A stretch of DNA of 64,000 bases from Hemibagrus wyckioides. Lineage: Eukaryota > Chordata > Actinopteri > Siluriformes > Bagridae. Below the pieces are notes generated by a model, which had not been told where the DNA came from, did no database searches, and was given only the letters and a program-made list of their open reading frames with translations. The position numbers were made by a program, and so were the translations under genes. The DNA lies in contig NC_080735.1 in assembly GCF_019097595.1 (NCBI RefSeq), positions 19,030,417-19,094,416 on the forward strand, written 5' to 3'. Positions 23,789-34,250 of the stretch are shown piece by piece. Every line of letters starts with the position of its first letter. Position 1 is the first letter of the stretch.

Positions 23789-25713
23789 CCACATACATCC
23801 GGCCTTCCTGATGATGACGTAGCTGTGATGCAGAAAATAATACTGCATCTGATTCGTCAGTAGGGACCATTAGTACTTAATTTACACAAATCTGTTTATA
23901 GAGAAAAAGTAAATGGTGTCATTTGAAATGTGTGTTCCAGACTGGATCTATCCGGGTTGTCTCTGGTTATACAGGTTTACTTGTTTGTCCCTGAAGTTTG
24001 ATTCGTTGTTCAACTATAAAATGAATTGCCAGTGTGTTGGAATGAGCCTCAGTATTTTCGTGACATTTCTGTCATCAGTGCAAGAAGCAGCTAGCTATAC
24101 CTCACGGTGTATTTATTTTCAGAAACAGATTAATAGGAGGGGTCAATTGATAGGTCACATTGTAATGAGCGCCTTTGAATCCACTTGCCATCGTATCATC
24201 TTTCTTTTAAAGGCCTTCACCTTGGTTTGTAAACTGTTTAACTGTTGGATCTAAGACCAGTTGGTTTCAGCTCATCTACACTGGTGTACATTTACCATTT
24301 GTGCTCACTTCTATACTCGTACAACCCTAAGGAAGTGTATTGAATTCACCTGCAGCTGAATTTTGGAAGTGGTCACTTTGTTCTCCTCCAGGTGTTTAGT
24401 CTGACCAATGTACAGGTCACAGAGAAAGTTCTTAAGTGATGCCTGATTTCAGTTTACTACAGACATTTCAGTCATTTTGTGTGTTGATGAATAAACATCT
24501 TCCTCATTATAGTAAGATATATGGTGTATGGTTGAAGTTCTGTCAGTGAATGTTTTCTTGTGTTGAGTTTCTCTATAACACGTTTCTGCTGTCTTACATT
24601 TTTAAGAGAGTGTATGGTTTCTGACTGTAGTAGCATCTGTTGCACATATACAGTTTCCTATATGGAGAAGAACCTGAAGATAATGCTCAAGGAGTGTAAG
24701 GTAGGCGTTCTTAATAAACTGGAACCTCAGGAAGAATGTGATTTCATCAAGAGTAAAATAATGCACATTAAATGTCAGGAAGAAGGAAGGAGAAAACAGA
24801 CAACACAGAGTTAAGTCTTTAAATGTATTATTAGAAATTGAACTTGGTACAAAAACCGCAGAAGAATCAGGGGCATCGAAACATCTCAGTCAGCCCAAAA
24901 CACTCCAAAAGATAGATATTTAAAACAAAACAAAACAAAAGCAGCACAGAGGCTTGTTCCAAACAAACAACTCAAATCCAAAAGAGTCTAAAACATCTAA
25001 AAAAGTCAAAACGCCAGAATTTCTTAGAATTATGGACAATAAAATGGACCAGAAGAACCCCGGGAAGAAGGTCATGCTCCCATCATGAAGCCAGGGAGAA
25101 ACCTGCACCTGTGATAAGCCCAAGAGGCCCGAGCACAAGCTTGATAGAGAGAAATCAGGTTCAAAAACCACACCCAAAAACACACCAGTGAAATAAATCA
25201 ACAACTCAAATAACCACACAATTATAAAACACACACTGAATTAGGAAAAACAAACGACTCCCTGGCTGTTACAGCTCTAAACCCAGGGCAGGTCACTCCC
25301 GAGAGTGCTTATAGGTTCATGACACACACACACACTACTTAAAACAACAAAACCTAAGCGCACAAAGCCATAATGACTATTAACTACAATAAAATGCTGA
25401 AAAGCGTTTTTTTTTACAAGTTGTTTTTTTTAAAAGCACTTCCAACTTTCTGCATCTCAGAAATAGACACCAAACTTCACTTCCTCTGCAGTGTCATCAT
25501 TAATTCTGCGTCATCTATTGTACCTTCAGAGTGATTTATAGTGTAGATATAAAACTACATCCGGTACATAGTGTGGCCTTAATGACCGCTGATGGAGCTA
25601 CCTGTGACGTTTTTCCATCTAAAAGCTTATTCTTATTGTTATTATTATTAGTATTATTAACATTTCCAGGTAAAAGAGACAGAGTGCGAGACTGAGATTC
25701 GGTGCTTTCGTCA
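23789..25713. other. brme1 3' UTR and brme1-nanos3 intergenic region
   Basis: The genes converge here. A plus-strand AATAAA at 24490-24495 is a candidate brme1 poly(A) signal, about 700 bases after the stop. The rest up to nanos3 is AT-rich with no recognised gene. The small open frames near 24560-24814 and 24920-25234 have no recognisable domains. The nanos3 3' UTR presumably occupies the right end. In this family that UTR often carries germline control, but I see no specific motif I can claim. Confidence 0.4.
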
Positions 25714-26274
25714 TTACCGGGGAGCCCGGGTGTACACGGAGCTGTAGGTGCTGTCCACGAGCGGGCAGAAGCGCTTGGTGTGCGCGCGGCCGCCGGTCGC
25801 CCCGCACTGCGGACAGACGTACCGGCGCAGGTAAGGACACACCACTTCTCCTCCGCGGCCCTTCAGGCAGTGCGACGTGAAGACGTTCTCAGACTCGCCG
25901 TTGTGTTTGCAGAAGGTGCAGAACTTCTCCCCAGAGCGAGGACTGACCCCAGCTGTAGCTGAAGGTTGAGATCCTACGGTCCCGGTGCCAACGCATTTCG
26001 GTCGCCCCTTCTGCGTTTTCGGTTTGTCCCCGAGCTCGGACATCTCAGGCTCAGGGAAGATCCGGAGCGCGCCGTCGTGTCCGCGGCGATGAGAGATAAA
26101 CCCCAACTCCTGCTGAGCTTCTGGACCGGGGGATTCCGAAAGGCGCGAGCTCCGCATGGCGCGCACCGTTTCCGCGAGACCCATGTAATCACGCCACGGC
26201 TGAAAGTGCCGCTGCTCCTCGGACTCCATGGAGCCGTGAGTCGTCAGGATGTAGCGCAGCAGAGAGAACACCAT
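25714..26274 (-). CDS. nanos3: Nanos homolog 3
   Basis: A single-exon gene of 186 residues, as usual for nanos. Near the N-terminus is a CCR4-NOT interaction motif (FQPWRDYMGLAETVRAM, about residues 25-41). At the C-terminus are the two nanos CCHC zinc knuckles: C-x2-C-x12-H-x10-C (CTFC...H...C) and C-x2-C-x7-H-x4-C (CPQCGATGGRAHTKRFC), followed by a short tail ending YSSVYTRAPR. Nanos proteins act with Pumilio to repress and destabilise target mRNAs in primordial germ cells. nanos3 rather than nanos1/2 is preferred because its neighbours are brme1 and cc2d1a. Two ATGs are possible (26274 and the downstream MESEEQ); the first is used here. The coding sequence is GC-rich relative to its flanks. 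Confidence 0.9.
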   Translation of the reverse strand: MVFSLLRYILTTHGSMESEEQRHFQPWRDYMGLAETVRAMRSSRLSESPGPEAQQELGFISHRRGHDGALRIFPEPEMSELGDKPKTQKGRPKCVGTGTVGSQPSATAGVSPRSGEKFCTFCKHNGESENVFTSHCLKGRGGEVVCPYLRRYVCPQCGATGGRAHTKRFCPLVDSTYSSVYTRAPR

Positions 26275-27019
26275 CACAGGTCATCGAGATAGAAAGAGAG
26301 GAGGAGGAGGGGGGATACAGAGAATACATACCAGAGTCCTCACTTATGTAGGCGAGTCGGGAGCGCGCACGCGTACGGCGGGTGAACGGCGGGTGTTGCT
26401 TCGGGAAGCAATCAGTGCGCACCTGCTCCTGACCCCGCGCTCGAAGGTTCGATTCAGCAAAGAATCGGTTCTTTTCTTGCTGAGAATCGACTCACAGGTT
26501 TCTTCTCAGCTCACTGAATGTTTAACTGTAGCCTGTTTAGTCATTCATTTGGATTAAGAAGCAGATTACCTGGGCTACACAATTTCTGCTAGGCTGCTAT
26601 ATAGAAGTGAATAATCGCTGTGCAGAAGTCACTTAAGGGATCTGAATGGCCATCAACACCACAGACTCATAACCACATAATGCCGGGGTCCTGGAGAAGC
26701 TTCTGCACAGGTTTCCTGCTCCATCACACCTGATTCAAGTTAGCAGCTAATAGCAGTTATTTCTTAGCAGATGTGAGTGTGTTAGAGCAGGAAAATACTC
26801 AAATGTGTAGTGATCTGATCTCACACACACTTTATCCACTCAGCTCTTATGGGACATAAGGAATGATACAGTATAAAAACTCCACATCATCCTACAGCTG
26901 GAACATTGACCGCATCAAGACTATTGAGTAGACAAACAGCAGCTCATTCTCCTTATAACACACAGGGCATAGAGTTTAAAGGACTTTATTTATACAAACT
27001 GCATCACACACACACAGAA
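26275..27019. other. nanos3 upstream region
   Basis: The 200 bases upstream of nanos3 are CpG-rich and probably its 5' UTR and promoter. Beyond about 26500 the sequence is AT-rich without recognised genes, up to the ssx2ip poly(A) signal at 26985-26990. Confidence 0.4.
26985..26990 (-). terminator. ssx2ip poly(A) signal
   Basis: AATAAA on the minus strand (TTTATT on plus), about 30 bases after the ssx2ip stop codon. If used, the 3' UTR would be unusually short. A more distal signal cannot be excluded. Confidence 0.45.
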
Positions 27020-27483
27020 TTAAAAGGGCCAGTTGTCCATGTTTTGTTTGTCATGGCTGAAGTCAACTCTCTGTGTCTCCTTCACCCAGGTCTCAGATGG
27101 AGGACTGGCACTTTCCCTGAGAGAGAAAGAAAGAATTATATTAGAATCTTAATATTTTCTGGACTATGACAGTGTATCAGCATTCACACAAGAGAGAGAG
27201 AGAGAACAGATTCAGAAAGTAAGAATAGCAAAGGCACAGAAAAATTTTTAGAATAGAAAAAAGATATGAAAAGTGTAAGAGAAGGTAAAGGTGTGCAAGT
27301 GTGTGTGTGTGTGTGTGTGAGACACACCTGCAGTACAATGGCAGCTGAAGGACACAGTAAAGCTCAGGGGTATTGGGGGTCATTCCTGTATTCTGCTCTG
27401 ACCAGGGCATGACCTCTGAGCCTTCAGAGGATGGAGTGATGCAGGGGGAGAGAGACAGCCGATCTGGAGCCATCATCCCTACA

Positions 27484-27517
<34 letters not shown>

Positions 27518-29430
27518 TTTGTAATGAAGTTTTTGTTTAGTAAAGTACAGTATGTTTGTGTGTATGGTCAGCCTTATCAAAATCAGTATAAATTAAATGA
27601 GTAAAAAGAATCAGTAATGAATCTAATTGGTGAGTCAGGTGTCGTGTGTGTGTGTGAGATGCATACGCAGTTCACTGAGTGCTGTGCTCTCTCTCCTGTT
27701 GGAGTGTGAAGTCTTCATAACCGGAGATGTGCTGAGGAACTGCTGTTTTAACAGAGACGCCTTCTGCTGCTCAAACTCACATCTCTGCAACACACCCACA
27801 CACACACACCAATACTATACCTACAGACAGTTAGCAGAGGGTTAGCTGTAACAAAATATATTTTACTATACTAAAAACAATATTATTAAACTTTAATTCT
27901 GCCGTATATCCACAATCCTCCTGTGCCAAAGATATAAATGTGGTCTGATGATTAGGGAACAAACATCAGGAGGATTTACTACACAAATATTTCAACCTAA
28001 ACTTAAACCATTTAAACTTACAATTAATTTCCCGTTACTGTCCCTCACCACAAAAATCGCTCTGTTTTTCCTCCTTACCTCACGGCCCAATCGGATTGCA
28101 GCATCAGTGAAGGCCTGCCTCTCCTGCTGGAAGCTCCGCCTTTGCCTGTCAAACTCGGCCCACTTGTCCTGCAGCCGCTCCCACTCCTCCAGATAGTAAG
28201 AGTCGATCAGTGGGTCTGGGAGAGGAGCGATCACACTGTCCTGAGAGAGAGAGAGAGGAAAAAATGAGAGAGAAAGAGTGTGAAAGAGTGAGAGAGAGAA
28301 GAGAGAAAGATACAGTTAATGAAGATATCTGGGACAAACCTGTTAGCCATGACTTATATTATGCATATATTATGATGTATTGTTGTTATTCTTTCGGCAG
28401 CTCCCCATTTGGGGTCGCCACAGCAGATCATTTGGTCCGCATATTTTGATTTGGCACAGGTTTTACGCCGGATGCCCTTCCTGACGCAAACTTCCCACTT
28501 TGTCCAGGCTTTGGACCGGCAATGAGAGTTAACTGTTCAGTTGTTGGGTTAGCGTCCTTCCCGGGGAACCGAACCTGGACCATGGCAATGAGAGCGCAGG
28601 ATCACCAGGAGGCTATATATTATGATGATGGAATAAATTTGCTGATCCTTTTAATGTATACTTTCACAACACCACCAGAAGCTGTTTCAGCTAAGTTGAT
28701 AATGTAAAAATCATCGTTGCTTGGTCATTTGGAAATGCAGATGCTAAGCATAATCTAACAAATGACCAACAGCAATTTTTACCCTTCACACAAAATCATG
28801 TTTTCTTTTGTTAAAGGATCGAGTTCTAACTGATGACTAACTTTTATTAATCAAACTGCCAGAGTTTCCACAGCAGTGGCATCATGTACCAGGGGAGGGG
28901 AGGGGAAGGGAAAGGAAAGGAGAAATGTGGCATTTGTAAAAATCCAGTGTATTTAGGCAAAAACCAGATGAACCTCCATTTTGCTCCCAAGTTTGTAGAG
29001 ATTTACATAAGGAGACTACTGTAAACCTCCACTGACTTCAAATGGTATAACTGTGGAATTATTCACTTCATCTCTGTGAATTTGGCCTTTTGTGGAATTT
29101 TCTGGCCTTTAATAAATGTAAATCAGTGGTACCATAAAAGTATCTGGTAAATTAGGGCATTTAGGGCTGAATAAACTTTAAACAGACGCAAACTTTAGAA
29201 CACCAACCCAAATCTATCAGGAGACGGTGATAAATAAGTGAAAACTCATGAAAAGCTTTCTAAAGTTTTCTAGAATTTATATTGTATTAAACAAACTGGA
29301 CACGTGTCTGAATTTATAACAGACCTGCAGTAGCTGCTGCTGCACTCGGACCAGCTCTCTGCTCTGCTCCAGCTCTTCTTCAAGCTGAGCCAAGAGCTTC
29401 TCCTGGTCTGTTCCCACTGCAGCTGGACCT

Positions 29431-29488
<58 letters not shown>

Positions 29489-30303
29489 CGTTGCAGCTCA
29501 AGAAAAGTTCTGGTGCATCTCAATCATCTCTCTAGTTCAGTACTCAGAGTGCCGATCAGGAAGTCGGTCATTCTAAGGGATGGGGCTCGGGCACTTCCTG
29601 ACTCAAAGTCCTTCCAGTGCACTGGAACATTTGCTGTTTACTCCCTAAAAACCCCCACAATGCACCACAAAAACCAGGGAGCTTCGATGCTCACTTACGA
29701 TATGTTCATTTACTGGAAAGGACACCATTTTCTGAAGCCTCAAAGAAAAAAAGGAGACAAGCCAAACTCTGCCAACTTTGTCTACAGATGTGAGTAGCTT
29801 GTTATTGTGGCTCTTGAATCGGCACTTGTTGCTTTGTTTGACTTTAAAATGATAAAAAAAGAAAAAATCCACGATCCTGCTGGAAGCACCATGAATGAAA
29901 GAAACGCATCATTCAGCCAAAACTGGAATATTCGATAATTTACCAGAGCCCTGACTCCTGTACCCCATGTACTGATTCACCAGCTAGAGAGCTGATTGAG
30001 ACACACCCCTGGTTTCTGCTCCTTAATGAAACACAACCACGCTCACACACTTTGTGACTGCAGATCCCTCAGCCTCTGCTGGACGTGCGTCCACTCCAGA
30101 AACACACCCCCTGTCACATGATCACCAAGCGACTGCTCCGCTTGGACCAGCCTGCTCGTGTCCGTCTTCTCGTCCTCAGAGTCCACGATCTCGTTTAGAG
30201 TCTAAGACACAAAATGAGCAGAGAAAGTTCTCAGAGAAAGAGTGGACACCAAAAATATCTAGGCTAATTTTAATATAATAATATAACTTTCAAGCAAAAT
30301 ATC

Positions 30304-30337
<34 letters not shown>

Positions 30338-30504
30338 CTAATTTTTTTAAATGTCCTGTAGCTGCATGAGCTCCTGGTTTATCACCTGCTGCATGTCAGT
30401 TCTGAGCGTGTGCAGTAGCGTCGTGAGGCTGTGACGCAGCTTCATAGCCTCCCTGAGCTCAGCCTCCCTCCTCTCCAGCATTAACCTCAGAGCCTCCTCT
30501 TTCC

Positions 30505-30568
<64 letters not shown>

Positions 30569-31525
30569 TGAAGATGAAGAAATAAAAACATGTTCAAGAT
30601 GACCCCAAAACAAATGTTGCTGAAACATGACCCTGGATATCAAATAGTTTCTCATTTTGGGGATAAATGAACCAGAACCTAAACTGCTGTTGGGTTCCGT
30701 TTGGACTGGTCCTTTTTATGTACAGTTACAGTGTCTTTGTCTGGAACTGAAAATGCCTGACTGATTTTGGGATCAGTCTTTTATCTCCAGCCTAAAAGCT
30801 GAACCTTGTAGGTAAGAAGCAGCAGCATGCAGGACATACATACATATAAAGCGTACCTCCCATCAGGCCGTGCGCTCCGGGACACAGGCTCTCTCTGTCC
30901 TGACGGCTTAGGAAGAGCGTTTAAGATCTCTATAGCTGTAAGGAAAAGAAAACATAGCCACAGTTTCTCTTAACCCCAGTCCTGTACACGTGCATCTCTG
31001 TATTCAGAGAGAAAACACAGCTCTGTGTCTCTTACACACGCCTCTGTCTCTGTGTCTGTCTGTAAACTGGGAGAGCTTCTCCCTCATCCTGTTGACCAGC
31101 TGCTCTCTGCGCTTTAATTCTAAAGCCTGCTGGTTACAACGAGACTGCAGCCTGGAGTTCTGTACAGGGGGGGGTACAAGAGAGAGAGAGACAGCACAAG
31201 AGAGAAGGGGGGGAGCGAGACAGAGAGAGGAAGAAGAAGAAGAAGGAGGGAGGGAGAGAGATACAGACAGAGAGCAAGAGAGAGAGAAGAAGAATAAGAA
31301 GAGGCAGAAGGAGGGAGAGAGAGATACAGACAGAGAGAGCGAGAGTGACAGAGGGAAAGAGAGAAGAAGAAGAAGAAGAAGAAGAAGAAGAAGAAGAAGG
31401 AGAAGAGGCAGAGGGAGAGAGAGAGAAGAAGAAGAGGCAGAGGGAGGGAGAGAGAGATACAGACAGAGAGAGCGAGAGTGACAGAGGGAAAGAGAGAAGA
31501 AGAAGAAGAACAAGAATAAGAGGCA

Positions 31526-31567
<42 letters not shown>

Positions 31568-32244
31568 AAGAGGCAGAGGGAGGGAGAGAGAGATACAGAC
31601 AGAGAGAGCAAGAGTGACAGAGGGAAAGAGAGAGAAGAATAAGAGGCAGAGGGAGAGAGAAGAAGAAGAGGCAGAAGGAGGGAGAGAGAGATACAGACAG
31701 AGAGAGGGAGAGTGACAGAGGGAAAGTGAGAGAGAAGAAGTAGAAGAGGCAGAGGGGGAGAGAGAGAGAGAGAGAGAAGAAGAGGCAGAGGGAGGGAGAG
31801 AGAGATACAGACAGAGAGAGGGAGAGAGGGAGAGAGAGAGACTGTTATACTTCTAATTAGTAAAACACAGTGTTCCATTTGAGATGACCGTTGTAACATT
31901 CGTACACTGGACAGTAGAATACAGTGTATAGTGTAAGCGTGTAGATCACCACATGGGACACGGCTCCTGGTATAAATTCTGCATCAGCATTATTAGTGTT
32001 TGCTGTTTGTTAGTGTTTGTTACAGTAAATTAGCATCACTGTTTACATGCTGCAGAACACTGAAGGGCAAAAATGACTCGGAGGTTTCAGTGTAGAAGAC
32101 TTTGTAATTACCCCTGGGTAAAGATTTAAAGCTGATTACAGGGCTGTCACATCTTCACTACACCAGTAGGAGGCACTAAAGTGCTGCGTTAGAGGCAGTG
32201 TGAACGTCATGAAGCAACCATGTCTCCTATATTAATATGATATT

Positions 32245-32291
<47 letters not shown>

Positions 32292-32773
32292 TGTTCCTCC
32301 TTACCTTCTCCCTCTCACACTGAAGTGCATCCTGCAACCTGGTGATATGCTGATCTCTCTCCACGAGCTGTTCCTGAGAATGGTTTGGTGGGATGATGAA
32401 ATCACAACCAAAACTTTACACATCATTAAAATAAAGAAAGCTAGTTAATATTTACAAATAAAACACGAGCTGGACATGGGAGGAGTTACCACCCCAAAGC
32501 TGTTTATTTTACTACAACACCTCACGTTAAACATTGTAGTTTTTACCCGTTTACGGCTACATCTAATCCTGCATTTGTTGCTCATGTTCTCTTCCCTCAT
32601 CACCGCACCTGAAGCGATACCTTCTGTTCTTTCTCTTCTTCTTTGCGGATCCTGCTGGACGTGGAGCTGCACGCAGAACTGATCTGCAGCAACACTCGAG
32701 TGCTCTGGACCTCTGGAAAAGAAGGAAAACACACACAGGAAACTGAAGCTCATTAACATACACACATGCACAC

Positions 32774-32818
<45 letters not shown>

Positions 32819-32994
32819 CTGAGCTTCAGTTTCCTGTGTGTGTTTTCCTTCTTTTTCCTGAGATATATTATATTATATATATACACACACATTCCCCATG
32901 CTGGAGAATACCTGAGCTGTCATGAGTCCTGCCATGAGATTTTAACAGCCTTCCTTCTTGTCTGTATGCCATCAGACCTAAAGCAGACCTAAAG

Positions 32995-33032
<38 letters not shown>

Positions 33033-33698
33033 TTTAAAACAGAGGTCTTAGAACTATTTCTAATGCATAAATGCAGTTCTATGAATATTAAGGACCAGAC
33101 CCCAGGCAGAAAATGAAATGTACACAATATCCTCTGATCATCTGAGACACCTTCACTGTCTGATGTTTCTTCCTTCAGGTTTTCACTCAGTTACAAGGCT
33201 AATCAAGCGAACCAGAGCCTCTGTATATAATTGTCTTTTATATAACTGTATATAAAAGTCTTGTGGATGAACTCTAGCTGGACTCTTGAGACAGTGGAGC
33301 TGCATCTAAACCTGCTTTGTGGAGATGTTTAGTGTCTCCACCGTAACATCACATCATCTTAACACAATCAAGAAATTATTATTTTTTTGTATGGAAATAC
33401 GCATGTGTTTATATACAGCGGCTCATTTGCAAAAATACATCTTTTTAATTAAGAAAAATAGTTGCAGGAAAATCAACAACACATCAACAGCATAACTACT
33501 CTCACCTCACCTATTTACCCGCAGTGGACAAAGGTTTGGAATTTGTGATTCTTTACCTGGCCTCGTGCTTGAACAAATGAAAAACTCGTCTTCTGGGAAA
33601 GAGATGAGGTTTAATATGATCCCATAGTCTGGAGTTAGAGACTTGACCCTGAGTGTGTGAGCTGAGCTCTGACTCAGGTGGATGTTATTACTGCTCAT
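27020..33698 (-). CDS. ssx2ip: SSX2-interacting protein (afadin- and alpha-actinin-binding protein) paralogue
   Basis: Thirteen coding exons join in phase to 490 residues (human SSX2IP about 614). Exons in transcript order: 33557-33698, 32912-32977, 32621-32712, 32305-32373, 31036-31159, 30857-30935, 30386-30503, 30051-30201, 29325-29428, 28079-28240, 27667-27784, 27328-27478, 27020-27116. The protein is mostly coiled coil. Family-specific blocks are IEILNALPKPSG, ELVRVQQQLLQ, LIDSYYLEEWERLQDKWAEF followed by AFTDAAIRLG, and EQQKASLLKQQFL. It ends DNWPF. The family organises centrosomes/centriolar satellites and adherens junctions. The first two exons are inferred from splice phase and are weakly conserved: the N-terminal FCTE-type block of the human protein is not seen. 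This may be the faster-evolving of the two teleost ssx2ip copies. Neighbouring gng5 supports orthology by synteny. Confidence 0.85.
28388..28605. repeat. Dispersed LINE-tail-like repeat
   Basis: The sequence TTCGGCAGCTCCCCATTTGG, then GGGTCGCCACAGCAGATCAT, then TTTTACGCCGGATGCCCTTC is a repeat common in teleosts. It is shared in part with 16905-17085 (reverse orientation). It lies in an ssx2ip intron. Confidence 0.6.
29432..29487. repeat. (CA)n microsatellite at an ssx2ip acceptor
   Basis: About 27 CA units directly upstream (in gene direction) of the acceptor of exon 29325-29428. In transcript sense it reads (TG)n then TGCGCAG at the splice site. Confidence 0.9.
30508..30563. repeat. (GA)n microsatellite at an ssx2ip acceptor
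   Basis: About 28 GA units immediately upstream of the acceptor of exon 30386-30503. It serves as a long CU tract in the transcript. Confidence 0.9.
31175..31846. repeat. Purine-only GA/GAA/GGA satellite in ssx2ip intron
   Basis: About 670 bases are almost entirely purine on the plus strand. The units are built of GAGA, GAAGAA and GGGAGG, with a recurring ATACAGACAGAGAG motif. The long open frames in three registers (up to 259 codons) are composition artefacts. It lies just upstream (in gene direction) of the acceptor of exon 31036-31159. Confidence 0.9.
32244..32288. repeat. (CA)n microsatellite near an ssx2ip donor
   Basis: About 22 CA units starting some 15 bases into the intron after exon 32305-32373. 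Confidence 0.9.
32777..32816. repeat. (TG)n microsatellite with a flanking inverted repeat
   Basis: About 20 TG units. The left flank (GGAAAACACACACAGGAAACTGAAGCTCA, seen at 32724-32752) recurs as its reverse complement on the right (near 32821-32850, TGAGCTTCAGTTTCCTGTGT). The microsatellite therefore sits in the loop of an imperfect palindrome next to the ssx2ip exon 32621-32712. Confidence 0.8.
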
Positions 33699-33741
33699 CA
33701 GTTACACACCTAACCGTGCTGCACTGAACCCCCCCCCCAAA

Positions 33742-33782
<41 letters not shown>

Positions 33783-33884
33783 GGAAAACTGGATAACTCC
33801 TCCCCTTTCAGTAGAGAACAGAGCTGACCAAATGAACACTGACAGTATGAAAATTCCACAATAATTACAATATACAATATATTG

Positions 33885-34250
33885 CCAAAAGTTTTGGGAC
33901 ACCCCTCCGAAGCAAGGTCCATAAAGACATGGATGAGTGAGTTTGGTGTGGAGGAACTTGACTGGCCTGCTGAGTCCTGACCTCAACCCCATAGAACACC
34001 TTTGGGATGAATTAGAGCGGAAACTGTGAGTTAGGCCAAACGTTTTGGGACGTCTGCCTTCACATGCACATGAATGTAATATGGAGTTGTTCCGGAGTTG
34101 TTACAGTTATAACAGCTTCAACTCTTCTGGGAAGGCTTTCCACAAGGTTTAGGAGTGTGTTTATGGGAATTTTTGACCATTCCTCTAGAAGCACATTTGT
34201 GAGGTCAGGCACTGATGTTGGACGAGAAGGTCTGTCTCACAGTCTCCACT
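33885..34250. mobile_element. Rearranged mariner/Tc1 remnant (second family)
   Basis: Bases 33885-34030 (GCCAAAAGTTTTGGGACACC, then AGTTTGGTGTGGAGGAACTT) run in the same direction as the copy at 14349. Bases 34105-34235 (TTCAACTCTTCTGGGAAGGC, then TTTTTGACCATTCCTCTAGA) run in the opposite direction. The copy is therefore an inverted and deleted derivative. Confidence 0.65.

Noticed and set aside
24560..24814. 84-codon plus frame downstream of brme1
   Set aside because: No recognisable domain, no splice or poly(A) context, AT-rich background.
25702..26292. Plus-strand open frames over nanos3
   Set aside because: They are shadows in a GC-rich single-exon gene; the minus frame has the zinc knuckles.
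31004..31899. Long open frames up to 259 codons on both strands
   Set aside because: They lie in a purine-only satellite; the translations are Ser/Leu or Glu/Arg repeats caused by GA/GAA composition.
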